This document shows, piece by piece, positions 53,923 through 62,182 of a stretch of DNA of 64,000 nucleotides (the stretch's first letter is position 1; each line of letters starts with the position of its first letter). The DNA is taken from positions 80,852 through 144,851 of the forward strand of contig DASTVZ010000178.1 of NCBI GenBank assembly GCA_035758845.1. The letters run 5' to 3'. The stretch comes from JALZOC01 sp035758845. Its GTDB lineage: Bacteria > Acidobacteriota > Vicinamibacteria > Vicinamibacterales > 2-12-FULL-66-21. The notes under the pieces are model-generated. The model saw nothing but the letters and a program-made list of their open reading frames with translations. It was not told where the DNA came from and did not search any database. The translations under genes and the position numbers were made by a program.

Positions 53923-56823
53923 CTATTTCGCCCCCACCTCTTCGTACGCTTCAATCGGCGGACAGGCGCAGATCAAGTTGCGATCGCCATATGGATTGTC
54001 GATCCGCGCGACGACCGGCCAGACTTTGTGCGCGCGCAGATACGTGAGGGGGTACGCCGCCTGCTCGCGCGAGTACGGGTGCGTCCAGTTGTCCGCCGTC
54101 AGCTCCTCGGCGGTGTGCGGCGCGTTCTTGAGCACGTTGTCGACCGGATCAGCTTTGCCGTCGATGATGTCTTGAATCTCTTTCCGGATAGCGATCAACG
54201 CCTCGCAGAATCGATCGAGTTCGTCCTTCGATTCACTCTCCGTCGGCTCGATCATCATCGTCCCTGCCACCGGGAACGAGACAGTGGGCGCATGGAAACC
54301 GTAATCCATCAGTCGCTTCGCTACATCCTGCTCGTCCACCGACGGACCCCCACCATGCTTGAACGGTCGGAGATCGAAGATCATCTCGTGCGCGACGCGG
54401 CCATTGTGGTTCGCGTAGAGCACGTCATAGTGCCCTTGCAGGCGCGCCTTGAGGTAGTTGGCGTTGAGGATCGCGACTCGCGTCGCCGCGGTCATTCCGC
54501 GGGCGCCGAGCATGCGGATGTAACCGTACGAAATCAGCAGGATGCTCGCGCTTCCCCACGGCGCCGCCGCGATCGCGGGGATCGCCTTCGCACCGCCGAC
54601 CTGGACGACGGGATGCCCCGGAAGATACGGCGCCAGGTGCTTGGCCACGGCAATCGGCCCCATCCCCGGACCGCCGCCACCGTGCGGAATGGCGAACGTC
54701 TTGTGCAGATTGAGATGACAGACGTCGGCGCCAATTGCCGCCGGACTCGTCAGCCCGACTTGCGCATTCATGTTGGCGCCGTCCATGTAGACCTGTCCGC
54801 CATTCTCGTGGACGACGCGGCAGATCTCCTTGATGTCCTCTTCGAAGACGCCGTAGGTTGATGGATAGGTCACCATCAGCGACGAGAGTGTTTTCTGATG
54901 CTGCTCCGCCTTGGCGCGAAGGTCGTCGAGGATGATGTAGCCGCTGCTGTCGCAAGCAACGACGACCACCTTCAATCCCGCCATCGACGCGCTCGCCGGA
55001 TTGGTGCCATGGGCAGACGCCGGGATGAGGACGACATCCCGTTCCGGCTGACCGCGATCGCGATGATACGCACGAATCGTCATCAACCCCGCGAACTCCC
55101 CCTGGGCGCCGGAGTTCGGCTGCAGCGACACGGCCTCCAGGCCGGTGACGGTGCACAACGCATGTTCGAGCTCGGCGAAGATCTGACGGTACCCAGCGGA
55201 CTGCTCTACCCGTGCAAACGGATGCATGCGTGAGAACGACGGCCACGTGACCGGCAGCATTTCTGATGCCGCGTTCAACTTCATCGTGCATGAACCAAGC
55301 GGAATCATCGACGTGTCGAGGCCGACGTCCTTGCGTTCGAGGCTGCGGATGTATCGCATCATCTTGGTTTCGGAATGATGCGAATTGAAGACTGGATGCG
55401 TCAGATATTTCGACGTCCGCTGCAGCGCTGACGGAGCCTTCACCGCCACCGGAGCATTCGGATCGAAGCGCAGCACTCCTTGCACGGCTCCGCCACGCAC
55501 GGTCGTGAGGACCTTGATGACCTCGGCAACATCGTCGATGGTCGTGGTTTCATCTACCGAGATGCCGATCGCACCGTCGCCGAAATAGCGGAAATCAATT
55601 CCGGCCGCTTCAGCTTCCCGCCGTACTTTGTCTGTCTCTGCCCCGCGAATGTGAAGCGTGTCGAAATACGTTTGATTCGTCTGCTGATATCCGACAGCGG
55701 TCAGCGCAAATTCCAGGGCGTTCGCCAGTCGGTGAATGCGCCCAGCAATCGCACGAAGCCCCGCAGGACCGTGGAAGACGGCATACATCGCGGCCATGTT
55801 GGCGAGCAACGCCTGCGCCGTGCAGATGTTCGACGTCGCCTTCTCGCGACGAATGTGCTGCTCGCGCGTCTGCAGCGCCATGCGGTAGGCCTGCCGGCCC
55901 CGAGCGTCGACGGAAATCCCGATGATCCGGCCGGGCGCCTGGCGCACAAACGATTCGCGTGTCGCAAGGAACGCCGCGTGAGGCCCGCCGTAACCCAAGG
56001 GAACGCCAAATCGCTGAGAGTTCCCGACGACCGCATCCGCTCCCATTTCCCCCGGTGGCGTCAGCAGCGTCAGCGCCATCAGATCGCTGGCGACGGCGAC
56101 GAGTAATCCCGCGGCATGAGCCTTTTCAATCAGCGGCCGGAGATCGCCGACCTCGCCACGATCGTCCGGATACTGCAGCAGCAGGCCGAAGGCGTTGTCC
56201 ATCGGCAGCGCAGCGGGATCGCCGATTTCGAGACGGATTCGTAGCGGCTCCGCGCGACCACGCAGGATGTCAATCGTCTGTGGAAAGCAGCGCTCGGATA
56301 CGAGGAAGACACCACTCTCGTGCCCGGCCGGCGCTTTCCTCGCTTGCAGTCGATGGAACATCGTCATCGCCTCGGCGGCTGCGGTTCCTTCATCGAGGAG
56401 CGACGCCGTCGCGATGTCCATGCCGGTCAAATCCTTGACGACGGTTTGAAAGTTCAGCAGCGATTCAAGCCGACCCTGAGCGATCTCCGCCTGGTACGGC
56501 GTGTACGGTGTATACCAGCCCGGGTTCTCGAGAACGTTACGAAGGATGACGCTCGGCGTGACGCAGTCGTAATAGCCCATTCCGATGTAGGAACGCGCCG
56601 GAACATTGCGGGCCGCTATTTGAGCGAGTCTTCGAAGGTACGCTGCTTCGGTGTCGGGTGCGGGAAGATCGAGGGGCGCCTGCAGTCGAATGCCGGAGGG
56701 AATCGTCTGCTCGATGAGTGCGTCAATGGTTCCGACGCCGATCGTGCGGAGCATTTCGTCGCGCGCAGCACGGTCCGGACCAATATGTCTGCTTTGAAAT
56801 GAACCCAGAGTTTCGTCGACCAT
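53923..56823 (-). CDS. gcvP: Glycine dehydrogenase (decarboxylating) GcvP
   Basis: P protein of the glycine cleavage system, 966 residues, single-chain form. PLP-binding Lys lies in HLNLHKTFAIPHGGGGPG (about 705). Other signatures: SFQSRHIGPD start, SYIGMGYYDCVTP, TPYTPYQAEIAQGRLESLLNFQT, PLGSCTMKLNAASEM. I used ATG 56823; a TTG one codon earlier is unlikely. It is the last gene of the gcvT-gcvH-gcvP run on the minus strand, separated from gcvH by a repeat tract. Confidence 0.97.
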   Translation of the reverse strand: MVDETLGSFQSRHIGPDRAARDEMLRTIGVGTIDALIEQTIPSGIRLQAPLDLPAPDTEAAYLRRLAQIAARNVPARSYIGMGYYDCVTPSVILRNVLENPGWYTPYTPYQAEIAQGRLESLLNFQTVVKDLTGMDIATASLLDEGTAAAEAMTMFHRLQARKAPAGHESGVFLVSERCFPQTIDILRGRAEPLRIRLEIGDPAALPMDNAFGLLLQYPDDRGEVGDLRPLIEKAHAAGLLVAVASDLMALTLLTPPGEMGADAVVGNSQRFGVPLGYGGPHAAFLATRESFVRQAPGRIIGISVDARGRQAYRMALQTREQHIRREKATSNICTAQALLANMAAMYAVFHGPAGLRAIAGRIHRLANALEFALTAVGYQQTNQTYFDTLHIRGAETDKVRREAEAAGIDFRYFGDGAIGISVDETTTIDDVAEVIKVLTTVRGGAVQGVLRFDPNAPVAVKAPSALQRTSKYLTHPVFNSHHSETKMMRYIRSLERKDVGLDTSMIPLGSCTMKLNAASEMLPVTWPSFSRMHPFARVEQSAGYRQIFAELEHALCTVTGLEAVSLQPNSGAQGEFAGLMTIRAYHRDRGQPERDVVLIPASAHGTNPASASMAGLKVVVVACDSSGYIILDDLRAKAEQHQKTLSSLMVTYPSTYGVFEEDIKEICRVVHENGGQVYMDGANMNAQVGLTSPAAIGADVCHLNLHKTFAIPHGGGGPGMGPIAVAKHLAPYLPGHPVVQVGGAKAIPAIAAAPWGSASILLISYGYIRMLGARGMTAATRVAILNANYLKARLQGHYDVLYANHNGRVAHEMIFDLRPFKHGGGPSVDEQDVAKRLMDYGFHAPTVSFPVAGTMMIEPTESESKDELDRFCEALIAIRKEIQDIIDGKADPVDNVLKNAPHTAEELTADNWTHPYSREQAAYPLTYLRAHKVWPVVARIDNPYGDRNLICACPPIEAYEEVGAK

Positions 56824-56846
56824 CAATCTTTGTGGCTTCCGCCTTT

Positions 56847-56960
56847 GTGGCTCCCGCCTTGTGGCTTCGGCCTTGGTGGCTCCCGCCTTGTGGCTTCGGC
56901 CTTGGTGGCTTCCGCCTTGTGGCTTCGGCGGCCTTGGTGGCTTCCGCCTTCAGGCGGAAG
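56847..56960. repeat. 29-base tandem repeats ending in a hairpin between gcvH and gcvP
   Basis: Two exact 29-base units (56847-56875, 56876-56904), a third with a three-base insertion (56905-56936), and a partial fourth. Each unit holds words GTGGCT, CCGCCTT, GTGGCTTCGG and CCTTG. The array ends with a perfect hairpin, CTTCCGCCT/AGGCGGAAG (56941-56960). The tract fills the gap between gcvH stop and gcvP start. Confidence 0.92.
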
Positions 56961-56964
56961 CACC

Positions 56965-57336
56965 CTATTTAGTCAGTTCAGTGTACTTCGCCGCGTCGAA
57001 CAGATCCGACGTTTCACCTGGATCGCTGACTTTCAAGGCGATCATCCACGATCCATGCGGATCCTTGTTGACCGCTTCCGGCTTCTGCGTGAGTGAGGAG
57101 TTCACCTGGGAGACTTCACCGCTCACCGGAGCGTACAGTTCCGAGACCGCCTTGACGGACTCGATCGTTCCGAAGACCTCACCCTTTCTTATCTGCCGGC
57201 CGACTTCGGGGAGTTCCAGATACACAATATCGCCAAGCTGCTTCTGGGCGTAGTCGGTAATTCCGACTTGCGCTTCGGCTCCGGCAATCCTGACCCACTC
57301 ATGGTCTTTGGTGTATTTCAGGTCGGCTGGATACAT
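56965..57336 (-). CDS. gcvH: Glycine cleavage system H protein
   Basis: Lipoyl carrier of the glycine cleavage system, 123 residues. The lipoylated Lys is in GTIESVKAVSELYAPVSG (about 63). TKDHEWVRI, VGITDYAQKQLGDIVYLELPEVG and LFDAAKYTEL complete the family pattern. It starts 25 bases after the gcvT stop, so the two should be co-transcribed. Confidence 0.97.
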   Translation of the reverse strand: MYPADLKYTKDHEWVRIAGAEAQVGITDYAQKQLGDIVYLELPEVGRQIRKGEVFGTIESVKAVSELYAPVSGEVSQVNSSLTQKPEAVNKDPHGSWMIALKVSDPGETSDLFDAAKYTELTK

Positions 57337-57361
57337 TGCGTGCTCCTGGCGCTCTCCTCAA

Positions 57362-58477
57362 TCACTTCTGACGCTTGTAAAACGGCATCGGCACCACTGT
57401 TGCCTGCGCCCGGCGGCCGCGAATCTCGACTTCGAACTCTGTTCCTGGGACGGAGCGATCGGTCGGAAGATACGCCATCCCGATCGCTTTCTTCAGAAAG
57501 GGTGTCTGCGTTCCGCTCGTGACGGTACCCGCGTGAGCGCCGTCGATGTATACGTCATACCCGTGGCGCGCGATGGCGCGATCGAGCATTTCGAATCCAA
57601 CCAGCTTGCGCCGTGGACCTTCCGCTTTTTGACTCTGAAGCACGTCCTGCCCGAGAAATTCCTGCTTCTTCCACCCGACGATCCACCCGAGATCGGCCTC
57701 GACGACGGTGGTCGTCTCGTCCATGTCGTTTCCGTAGAGACGCATTGACGCTTCGAGGCGAAGGGTGTCGCGCGCGCCGAGGCCGGCTGGCACGACACCG
57801 GCTGATTGACCAGCGGTCAAAATCGCGTTCCACACACGATCGGCTGACGCTGGAGGCACGAACACCTCGAATCCGTCTTCACCGGTATATCCCGTGCGAG
57901 AGATCGTGCAGCGCACGCTGGCGACTTCGCCAGTCGTGAACCAATAGTACTTGAGACCTGAAAGATCGGCGGCGGTGAGCGTTTGCAGCACGTCCCGCGA
58001 CGACGGCCCTTGCAGCGCCAGCAGCGCATAACGCGAACTCGTATTCACCGCGACCGCATCGCCCTGCTCCGCAATGTGTTCGGTGATCCAGTTGAAGTCC
58101 TTGATGATGTTCGATGCGTTCACGACGAGCATGAAATGCCCGTCGGCGAGCTTGTACACAAGCACGTCGTCCACGAACGTCCCCTGCGGCGTCGTCAGCG
58201 CAGAGTACTGGATCTGTCCGACCGCAAGCTTCGCCGCATCGTTCGAGGTGATGTGCTGAACCGCCTTCAGAGCCTCGCCGCCCGCAATCTCGATCTCCCC
58301 CATGTGGCTGACGTCGAACAGACCGGCGCGCGTTCGCACGGCCATGTGCTCGTCGACAATGCCGGAATATTCGACTGGCATGTCCCAGCCGCCGAACTCC
58401 ACCATGCGGGCGCCGAGCGCTCGATGGCGCGCGTTGAGCGGAGTCTTTTTGAGCGAGGTGGGCGCAGGCAGCGACAT
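57362..58477 (-). CDS. gcvT: Aminomethyltransferase GcvT
   Basis: T protein of the glycine cleavage system, transfers the methylene carbon to tetrahydrofolate; 371 residues. I chose ATG 58477, which gives MSLPAPTSLKKTPLNARHRALGARMVEFGGWDMPVEY; the frame is open upstream through the REP-like element (58483-58513), which is non-coding. Signatures: FDVSHMGEIEI, VNASNIIKDFNWI (folate site Asn), GYTGEDGFEVFVP, LRLEASMRLYGNDMDE. First gene of the gcv operon; its ribosome-site region is replaced by the palindrome. Confidence 0.96.
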   Translation of the reverse strand: MSLPAPTSLKKTPLNARHRALGARMVEFGGWDMPVEYSGIVDEHMAVRTRAGLFDVSHMGEIEIAGGEALKAVQHITSNDAAKLAVGQIQYSALTTPQGTFVDDVLVYKLADGHFMLVVNASNIIKDFNWITEHIAEQGDAVAVNTSSRYALLALQGPSSRDVLQTLTAADLSGLKYYWFTTGEVASVRCTISRTGYTGEDGFEVFVPPASADRVWNAILTAGQSAGVVPAGLGARDTLRLEASMRLYGNDMDETTTVVEADLGWIVGWKKQEFLGQDVLQSQKAEGPRRKLVGFEMLDRAIARHGYDVYIDGAHAGTVTSGTQTPFLKKAIGMAYLPTDRSVPGTEFEVEIRGRRAQATVVPMPFYKRQK

Positions 58478-58482
58478 GATTA

Positions 58483-58513
58483 ATCCGAGGGGCTTCGCCC
58501 CTCGGACTCCCCT
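58483..58513. repeat. REP-like hairpin element, copy 2
   Basis: Identical over 31 bases to 15087-15117: hairpin arms CCGAGGGGC/GCCCCTCGG around TTC and the flank ACTCCCCT. It ends six bases upstream of the gcvT start codon, so it overlaps the place of the ribosome site. Confidence 0.8.
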
Positions 58514-58862
58514 ATACTTCGCTTGGATCGGCTGGGTCCCCTGCACCCCGCCTTGCGGCCTCCACTACGCTGGCCCTGCGCCGCCAGCTCCGTTCTGGCC
58601 GCGCCACTATCGTTCTTTGCTCCGCCTTGTCCGCCGGCGAGACCTCGCCGGAGCCTTGGCGTAGGCGGGCGCTCGTTCGCCTGGCGCCGAGACAGTGTCA
58701 AAACACTTCCAGATAGGTGAGTCCGCACAAACAGAAAGTCCTTTTGCCCTGAGTCGCGCTGGTCCGTGGTCTGAACCTAGAAACGGTACTATGCCGCCGG
58801 AGGGAGGGTCAAGGTTGGAAGGTGCAGTCTCAGGCCAACGTCGCTTCGGAACGGCGATTTGA
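58514..58862. other. Gap upstream of gcvT with repeat words and a possible riboswitch fragment
   Basis: No protein gene is supported in these 349 bases. The part 58560-58690 is a run of GC-rich words (CCGCCTTG, GCCGGCGAGACCTCGCCGG, CTTGGCGTAGGCGGGCG) that form several small stems. On the minus strand at 58738-58757 the sequence reads GCGACTCAGGGCAAAAGGAC, close to the conserved CTCAGGCAAAAGGAC segment of glycine aptamers, in the right orientation for gcvT. The second conserved aptamer segment was not found, so the riboswitch is only a possibility. Confidence 0.4.
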
Positions 58863-59132
58863 ATGAGATCCGTCATCGTTTACTACGTCTTGATGAGCGC
58901 GCTCGCGTTTGCCATGTATTGGGTCGACAAGCGGCGCGCGACCCGCGGCATATGGCGGATTTCAGAGGGGACGCTGCACACGATCGAACTGCTCGGCGGC
59001 TGGCCAGGAGCGTGGATCGGTCAGCGCATATTCCGACACAAGTGGAGAAAGCCCCAGTACCTCGTCGTGTTCTGGGTAATCGTCACTGTCCATGTGGTCG
59101 GATGGGTCCTGTATTTCGCGCTTGCCCCCTAA
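58863..59132 (+). CDS. DUF1294 small membrane protein
   Basis: Small integral membrane protein of 89 residues, DUF1294 family. The family core YWVDKRRATRGIWRISEGTLHTIELLGGWPGAWIGQRIFRHKWRKPQY occupies the middle, with hydrophobic helices at about 4-19 and 68-87. Function is unknown. It stands alone, divergent from the gcv operon. Confidence 0.88.
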   Translation: MRSVIVYYVLMSALAFAMYWVDKRRATRGIWRISEGTLHTIELLGGWPGAWIGQRIFRHKWRKPQYLVVFWVIVTVHVVGWVLYFALAP

Positions 59133-59183
59133 GATCGGCGGCAAGTACATCTCCTGAGGCTTATCAGCGTCCGCGCGCGCGTC

Positions 59184-59263
59184 GGGCCTACACCCGACTC
59201 GCCGTAGTCAGGGAGGTGGCTCTCGTTCAGGACGGAACCGCAAATATCCTTGCAGCGTGTGAT
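59184..59263 (-). pseudogene. Detached copy of a Fis-type regulator C-terminus
   Basis: These 80 bases match 62159-62238 with five differences. On the minus strand they would encode HTLQGYLRFRPEREPPP and stop, the same end as the regulator gene at 62183-63652. Upstream of this point the reading is unrelated and unlike an HTH domain, so this is a remnant of a duplicated or deleted regulator gene. The rest of the gap to 59382 holds no recognisable gene. Confidence 0.75.
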
Positions 59264-59382
59264 GCGGCTGGCGTCGTTCTTGGCAACTACGAGCTAATCG
59301 CGGCAGATCTACACACCGACTTCAGCTCATCGATGGCTATCGATATGCGGTTGGACACCCAACGCAGGCGTTTCGTTCACGG

Positions 59383-61224
59383 CTATGGGATTGCAGCGGC
59401 GACTCGTAGCGCCTGCGCAACAATCGACAATGTCGGGTTCACCGCGAGCGCACCTGGGATCGTGGATCCATCGGCGACGAACAGGCCGGCATGCACGGAA
59501 CTCGCGCCAGTCTGTGAATCAAAGACTTGCCCTTGGGCGTTGACGACTCCGTCCGTTGAGCTGCCGCCGATCGGACAGCCACCGAGCGGGTGAGTGATTA
59601 CCAGCTTTCGCGACACGAACGGCTGTAATCCATCCCACAAGGGAAAGGCCTGAAAACGACCGTTCATGGCGGTCGCGATTCCGCGAAGTATGTTCTCCGC
59701 CAGGTGGAACGTCGGATGATCGGCAATCTTTTGTGAAAAGCGCAGGCGCAGGTGACCGTTATGCAGGTCGAACGTGCCAGTCGCATCATCGGTCCCCATG
59801 CAGTTGAACCAGCAGATATTCATCATCATCTCGCTCTCGGTCTGCATGGTCGTCGGGTCGCTGTAATCTGGAAGCCTCGCCTTGTTCCAGAGCGAGCTCA
59901 TGAGGCCGACGACCTTCGACGGCTCACTCGGTTGCGCCAGCATCTTGAGGGTTTGCTGCACGATCGAGGCGAACATCGCTGGGATTCCCGCGTCCTCGAC
60001 GTTGACCAGCACGCCACCATCGCGGAACGTCACATGTGACATGTTGATTGGGCCGCGATTTCCATAAATCGGATACTGCAATTTGTCGGAATCGACGATC
60101 ACGAATCCCGAGAAGTCCCCGTTTGTCGAGAACCGCGACCCAAGCCTATCGCTCACCACCAACTTGCCCTGATTCTTGTCTCGCGAGCGAAGAAGGATTT
60201 CGGTGCTGCCAAGAGCACCAGCCGCGACAACGACCGTGCCGGCAGTCGGATGGTAGTTATTACCATCCTCCACACCCTTGTAGTGCACGGTGTAGCCGCC
60301 GCCCTGCAGCGGCTCGATGAAATCGACTTCGGCGAGCGGGCGCACGAAGACACGATCCTCGGCGGGGAGCGGAAGCTGCTTGAGCAACGTTTTGTTCAGT
60401 GTGTGGCGTGCTGCCGGCAGACAGCCCAGGAAGCATCGGCCCTGACGCTCGCAGTAGTTTTTGTTCGTCGCCGCGGTCGCCGGATCGGCTTCGGCAATCT
60501 GTAGCTTCAACGGCCCCCAGGGTTCGACGATCTTGTTCTTCACGTCCTGCGGCAACGTGGCGCTCGTGGACGCGTCGCGGAGGAATCGTGCTCGACCAAG
60601 AAGACGCGGATCGGAGCTGTTGACCTGCGAAAGCTGGCTCTGTGGGATCGCGTTTGGATACTTGGTGACGACCCCACTCGGCGCGCCACGCTTTGTCGTC
60701 ATCCAATTGAGCGCGGCGGCATAGTCCGCTGGCGCTAGGCGCGCCTGCGCCGGCCAGCTCGCCATCACCGGATACTGCTGCGTCGTGGTATCGAAAAATG
60801 GTTCGAGCGTGACGTTCGAGTAAATCAGCGATCCACCTCCCACACCGCTGGCGGTAAGCACGTCCGCCTCATCAAAGGTGTGGTACCGGTAGAGCGGCTG
60901 GGGTCGCTTACGGCCGGTAAAGAAGTCAGCGATGCCATTCGCAAAGTCCTGCAACCCACCGAGAACGCCGCTGGCTTTGACGACTGAGAGCAGGTCAATC
61001 ACGCCACCTCGGTGATCGGGACGCGGCCAGTATTGAACAGGTTGCGTTTGTGGCCGCGCCTTCAGGAACGGGTTCATTGGGTTCTCGGCGCTGAGTTCCG
61101 GCGTGAGCCACCACACACCGCGCTCGAGGATCAGAATTCGCTTGTTCTTGGCGTTCTGATCGAGGGCCAGGGCGGTTGCTCCGAATCCGGAGCCAATGAT
61201 GATGACGTCGAAGTCGAAGGCCAT
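59383..61224 (-). CDS. GMC-type FAD oxidoreductase (cholesterol-oxidase-like)
   Basis: FAD-dependent oxidoreductase of the GMC superfamily, 613 residues. The N-terminal dinucleotide fold has VIIIGSGFGATALAL; GVGGGSLIYSNVTL is the second GMC signature; TVVVAAGALGSTEILLRS binds FAD; and HPLGGCPIGGSSTDGVVNAQGQVF and PTLSIVAQALRVA at the end contain the catalytic His region. The middle holds a Cys-rich segment NKNYCERQGRCFLGC (about 248-262). It resembles bacterial cholesterol oxidase-like enzymes; the substrate is unknown. It stands between gene remains on both sides. Confidence 0.87.
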   Translation of the reverse strand: MAFDFDVIIIGSGFGATALALDQNAKNKRILILERGVWWLTPELSAENPMNPFLKARPQTQPVQYWPRPDHRGGVIDLLSVVKASGVLGGLQDFANGIADFFTGRKRPQPLYRYHTFDEADVLTASGVGGGSLIYSNVTLEPFFDTTTQQYPVMASWPAQARLAPADYAAALNWMTTKRGAPSGVVTKYPNAIPQSQLSQVNSSDPRLLGRARFLRDASTSATLPQDVKNKIVEPWGPLKLQIAEADPATAATNKNYCERQGRCFLGCLPAARHTLNKTLLKQLPLPAEDRVFVRPLAEVDFIEPLQGGGYTVHYKGVEDGNNYHPTAGTVVVAAGALGSTEILLRSRDKNQGKLVVSDRLGSRFSTNGDFSGFVIVDSDKLQYPIYGNRGPINMSHVTFRDGGVLVNVEDAGIPAMFASIVQQTLKMLAQPSEPSKVVGLMSSLWNKARLPDYSDPTTMQTESEMMMNICWFNCMGTDDATGTFDLHNGHLRLRFSQKIADHPTFHLAENILRGIATAMNGRFQAFPLWDGLQPFVSRKLVITHPLGGCPIGGSSTDGVVNAQGQVFDSQTGASSVHAGLFVADGSTIPGALAVNPTLSIVAQALRVAAAIP

Positions 61225-61509
61225 AGGATCCTCACGGCGTGGAACTTTCTCCGGATGTGAATGGGCGCGGATCGCTACCGTTAAGAGCTACAACGATCTC
61301 GAAACTGAAACCGAACAGGCGCGACAGGACCGGTCCATTCAGCCGCCCCCCATGACTCCGGCTGCTCTGAGGGCGCGGCTGTGCGCGACGGGGGACAAAA
61401 GTCTGGCGATGTATCGGAGCACTCAGAGAGGGACCTGCTTGATTCGTTGACCCGAGGTACGGCATATGCGCTGGTGGCAGAGCCAAAAGGTCATCACGGT
61501 CGACCTGCG
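61225..61509. other. Gap without a recognisable gene
   Basis: Between the GMC start and the DUF2252 remnant. Open frames here show no family signature and no ribosome site. It is likely decayed sequence or the promoter region of the GMC gene. Confidence 0.4.
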
Positions 61510-61885
61510 TTAAGCGTTCCGACGCCTGATCAAGCAGCCTGGTTTCACGCCCAACAGTACGCTCGTTGTGAGCCGGATGAGATCGCTGGTGTACGGCAAC
61601 ATGCAAGCTTCGTCGAAGTCATTGATGCCCCAGATGAGTCGGCCCTCGGAGTCACACCATGTACCGAAGTTCTCGATATGGAGATCACCGATGGCGCAAC
61701 AGAGGGCGCGTGTGTTTCCTGACGGCACTCCACCGGCCAGACCTGCAGCCAGCGGTAGAACGTGCCCCGCAAAACGCGAAAGGGTTCTTCGCCATCTTTC
61801 GATGCCTGCGTTCCAGGTCAGCTCGCACAAGCTGAGTGCGCGAAGCCACTCGCGACTCGTAACTGGCCATGGCATCTTCGATCAA
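61510..61885 (-). pseudogene. Frameshifted N-terminal fragment of a DUF2252 protein
   Basis: The minus strand encodes consecutive pieces of the DUF2252 N-terminus in three different frames: SRTQLVRADLERRHRKMAKNPFAF (near 61885-61770), then RGTFYRWLQVWP (near 61770-61730), then AIGDLHIENFGTW and LIWGINDFDEACMLPYTSDLIRL (near 61700-61540), ending in a stop. Intact DUF2252 proteins carry these parts in one frame and continue for some 300 more residues. Two frameshifts and a truncation make this a pseudogene. Confidence 0.82.
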
Positions 61886-62158
61886 CGGAACCCTGGCAGT
61901 AATAGCCCGTCGAGGGGAAATTTATTCATAACATGAAGTTCACCCGTGACTCCGATTCCGCAGCAGTCGACGAGTTCGCGCTTGTCCTCGAAGGAGGCGG
62001 TGACTGCCCTCATTTTCCGCTACACGGATAGTGAGAGTGCCTCCGGGTTAAGGTCTTCCGTCAAGCAAGCCGGCGACAGCCAACGGGTGGTCCGCGGCAG
62101 CGAGGGGGCAGTGGAGTCCAGACCTCAGTAGACATCTCGTGCATCCAGACATCCCGAC
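61886..62158. other. Gap without a recognisable gene
   Basis: About 270 bases between the DUF2252 remnant and the regulator gene. A short plus-strand reading at 61946-62131 has no family features. Nothing else is visible. Confidence 0.4.
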
Positions 62159-62182
62159 GGGTCTACGCCCGACTCGCGGTCG

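Noticed and set aside
58490..58546. N-terminal extension of GcvT through the REP-like element
   Set aside because: The frame is open by chance; the encoded residues are unlike GcvT, and the identical DNA element is non-coding at 15087-15117.
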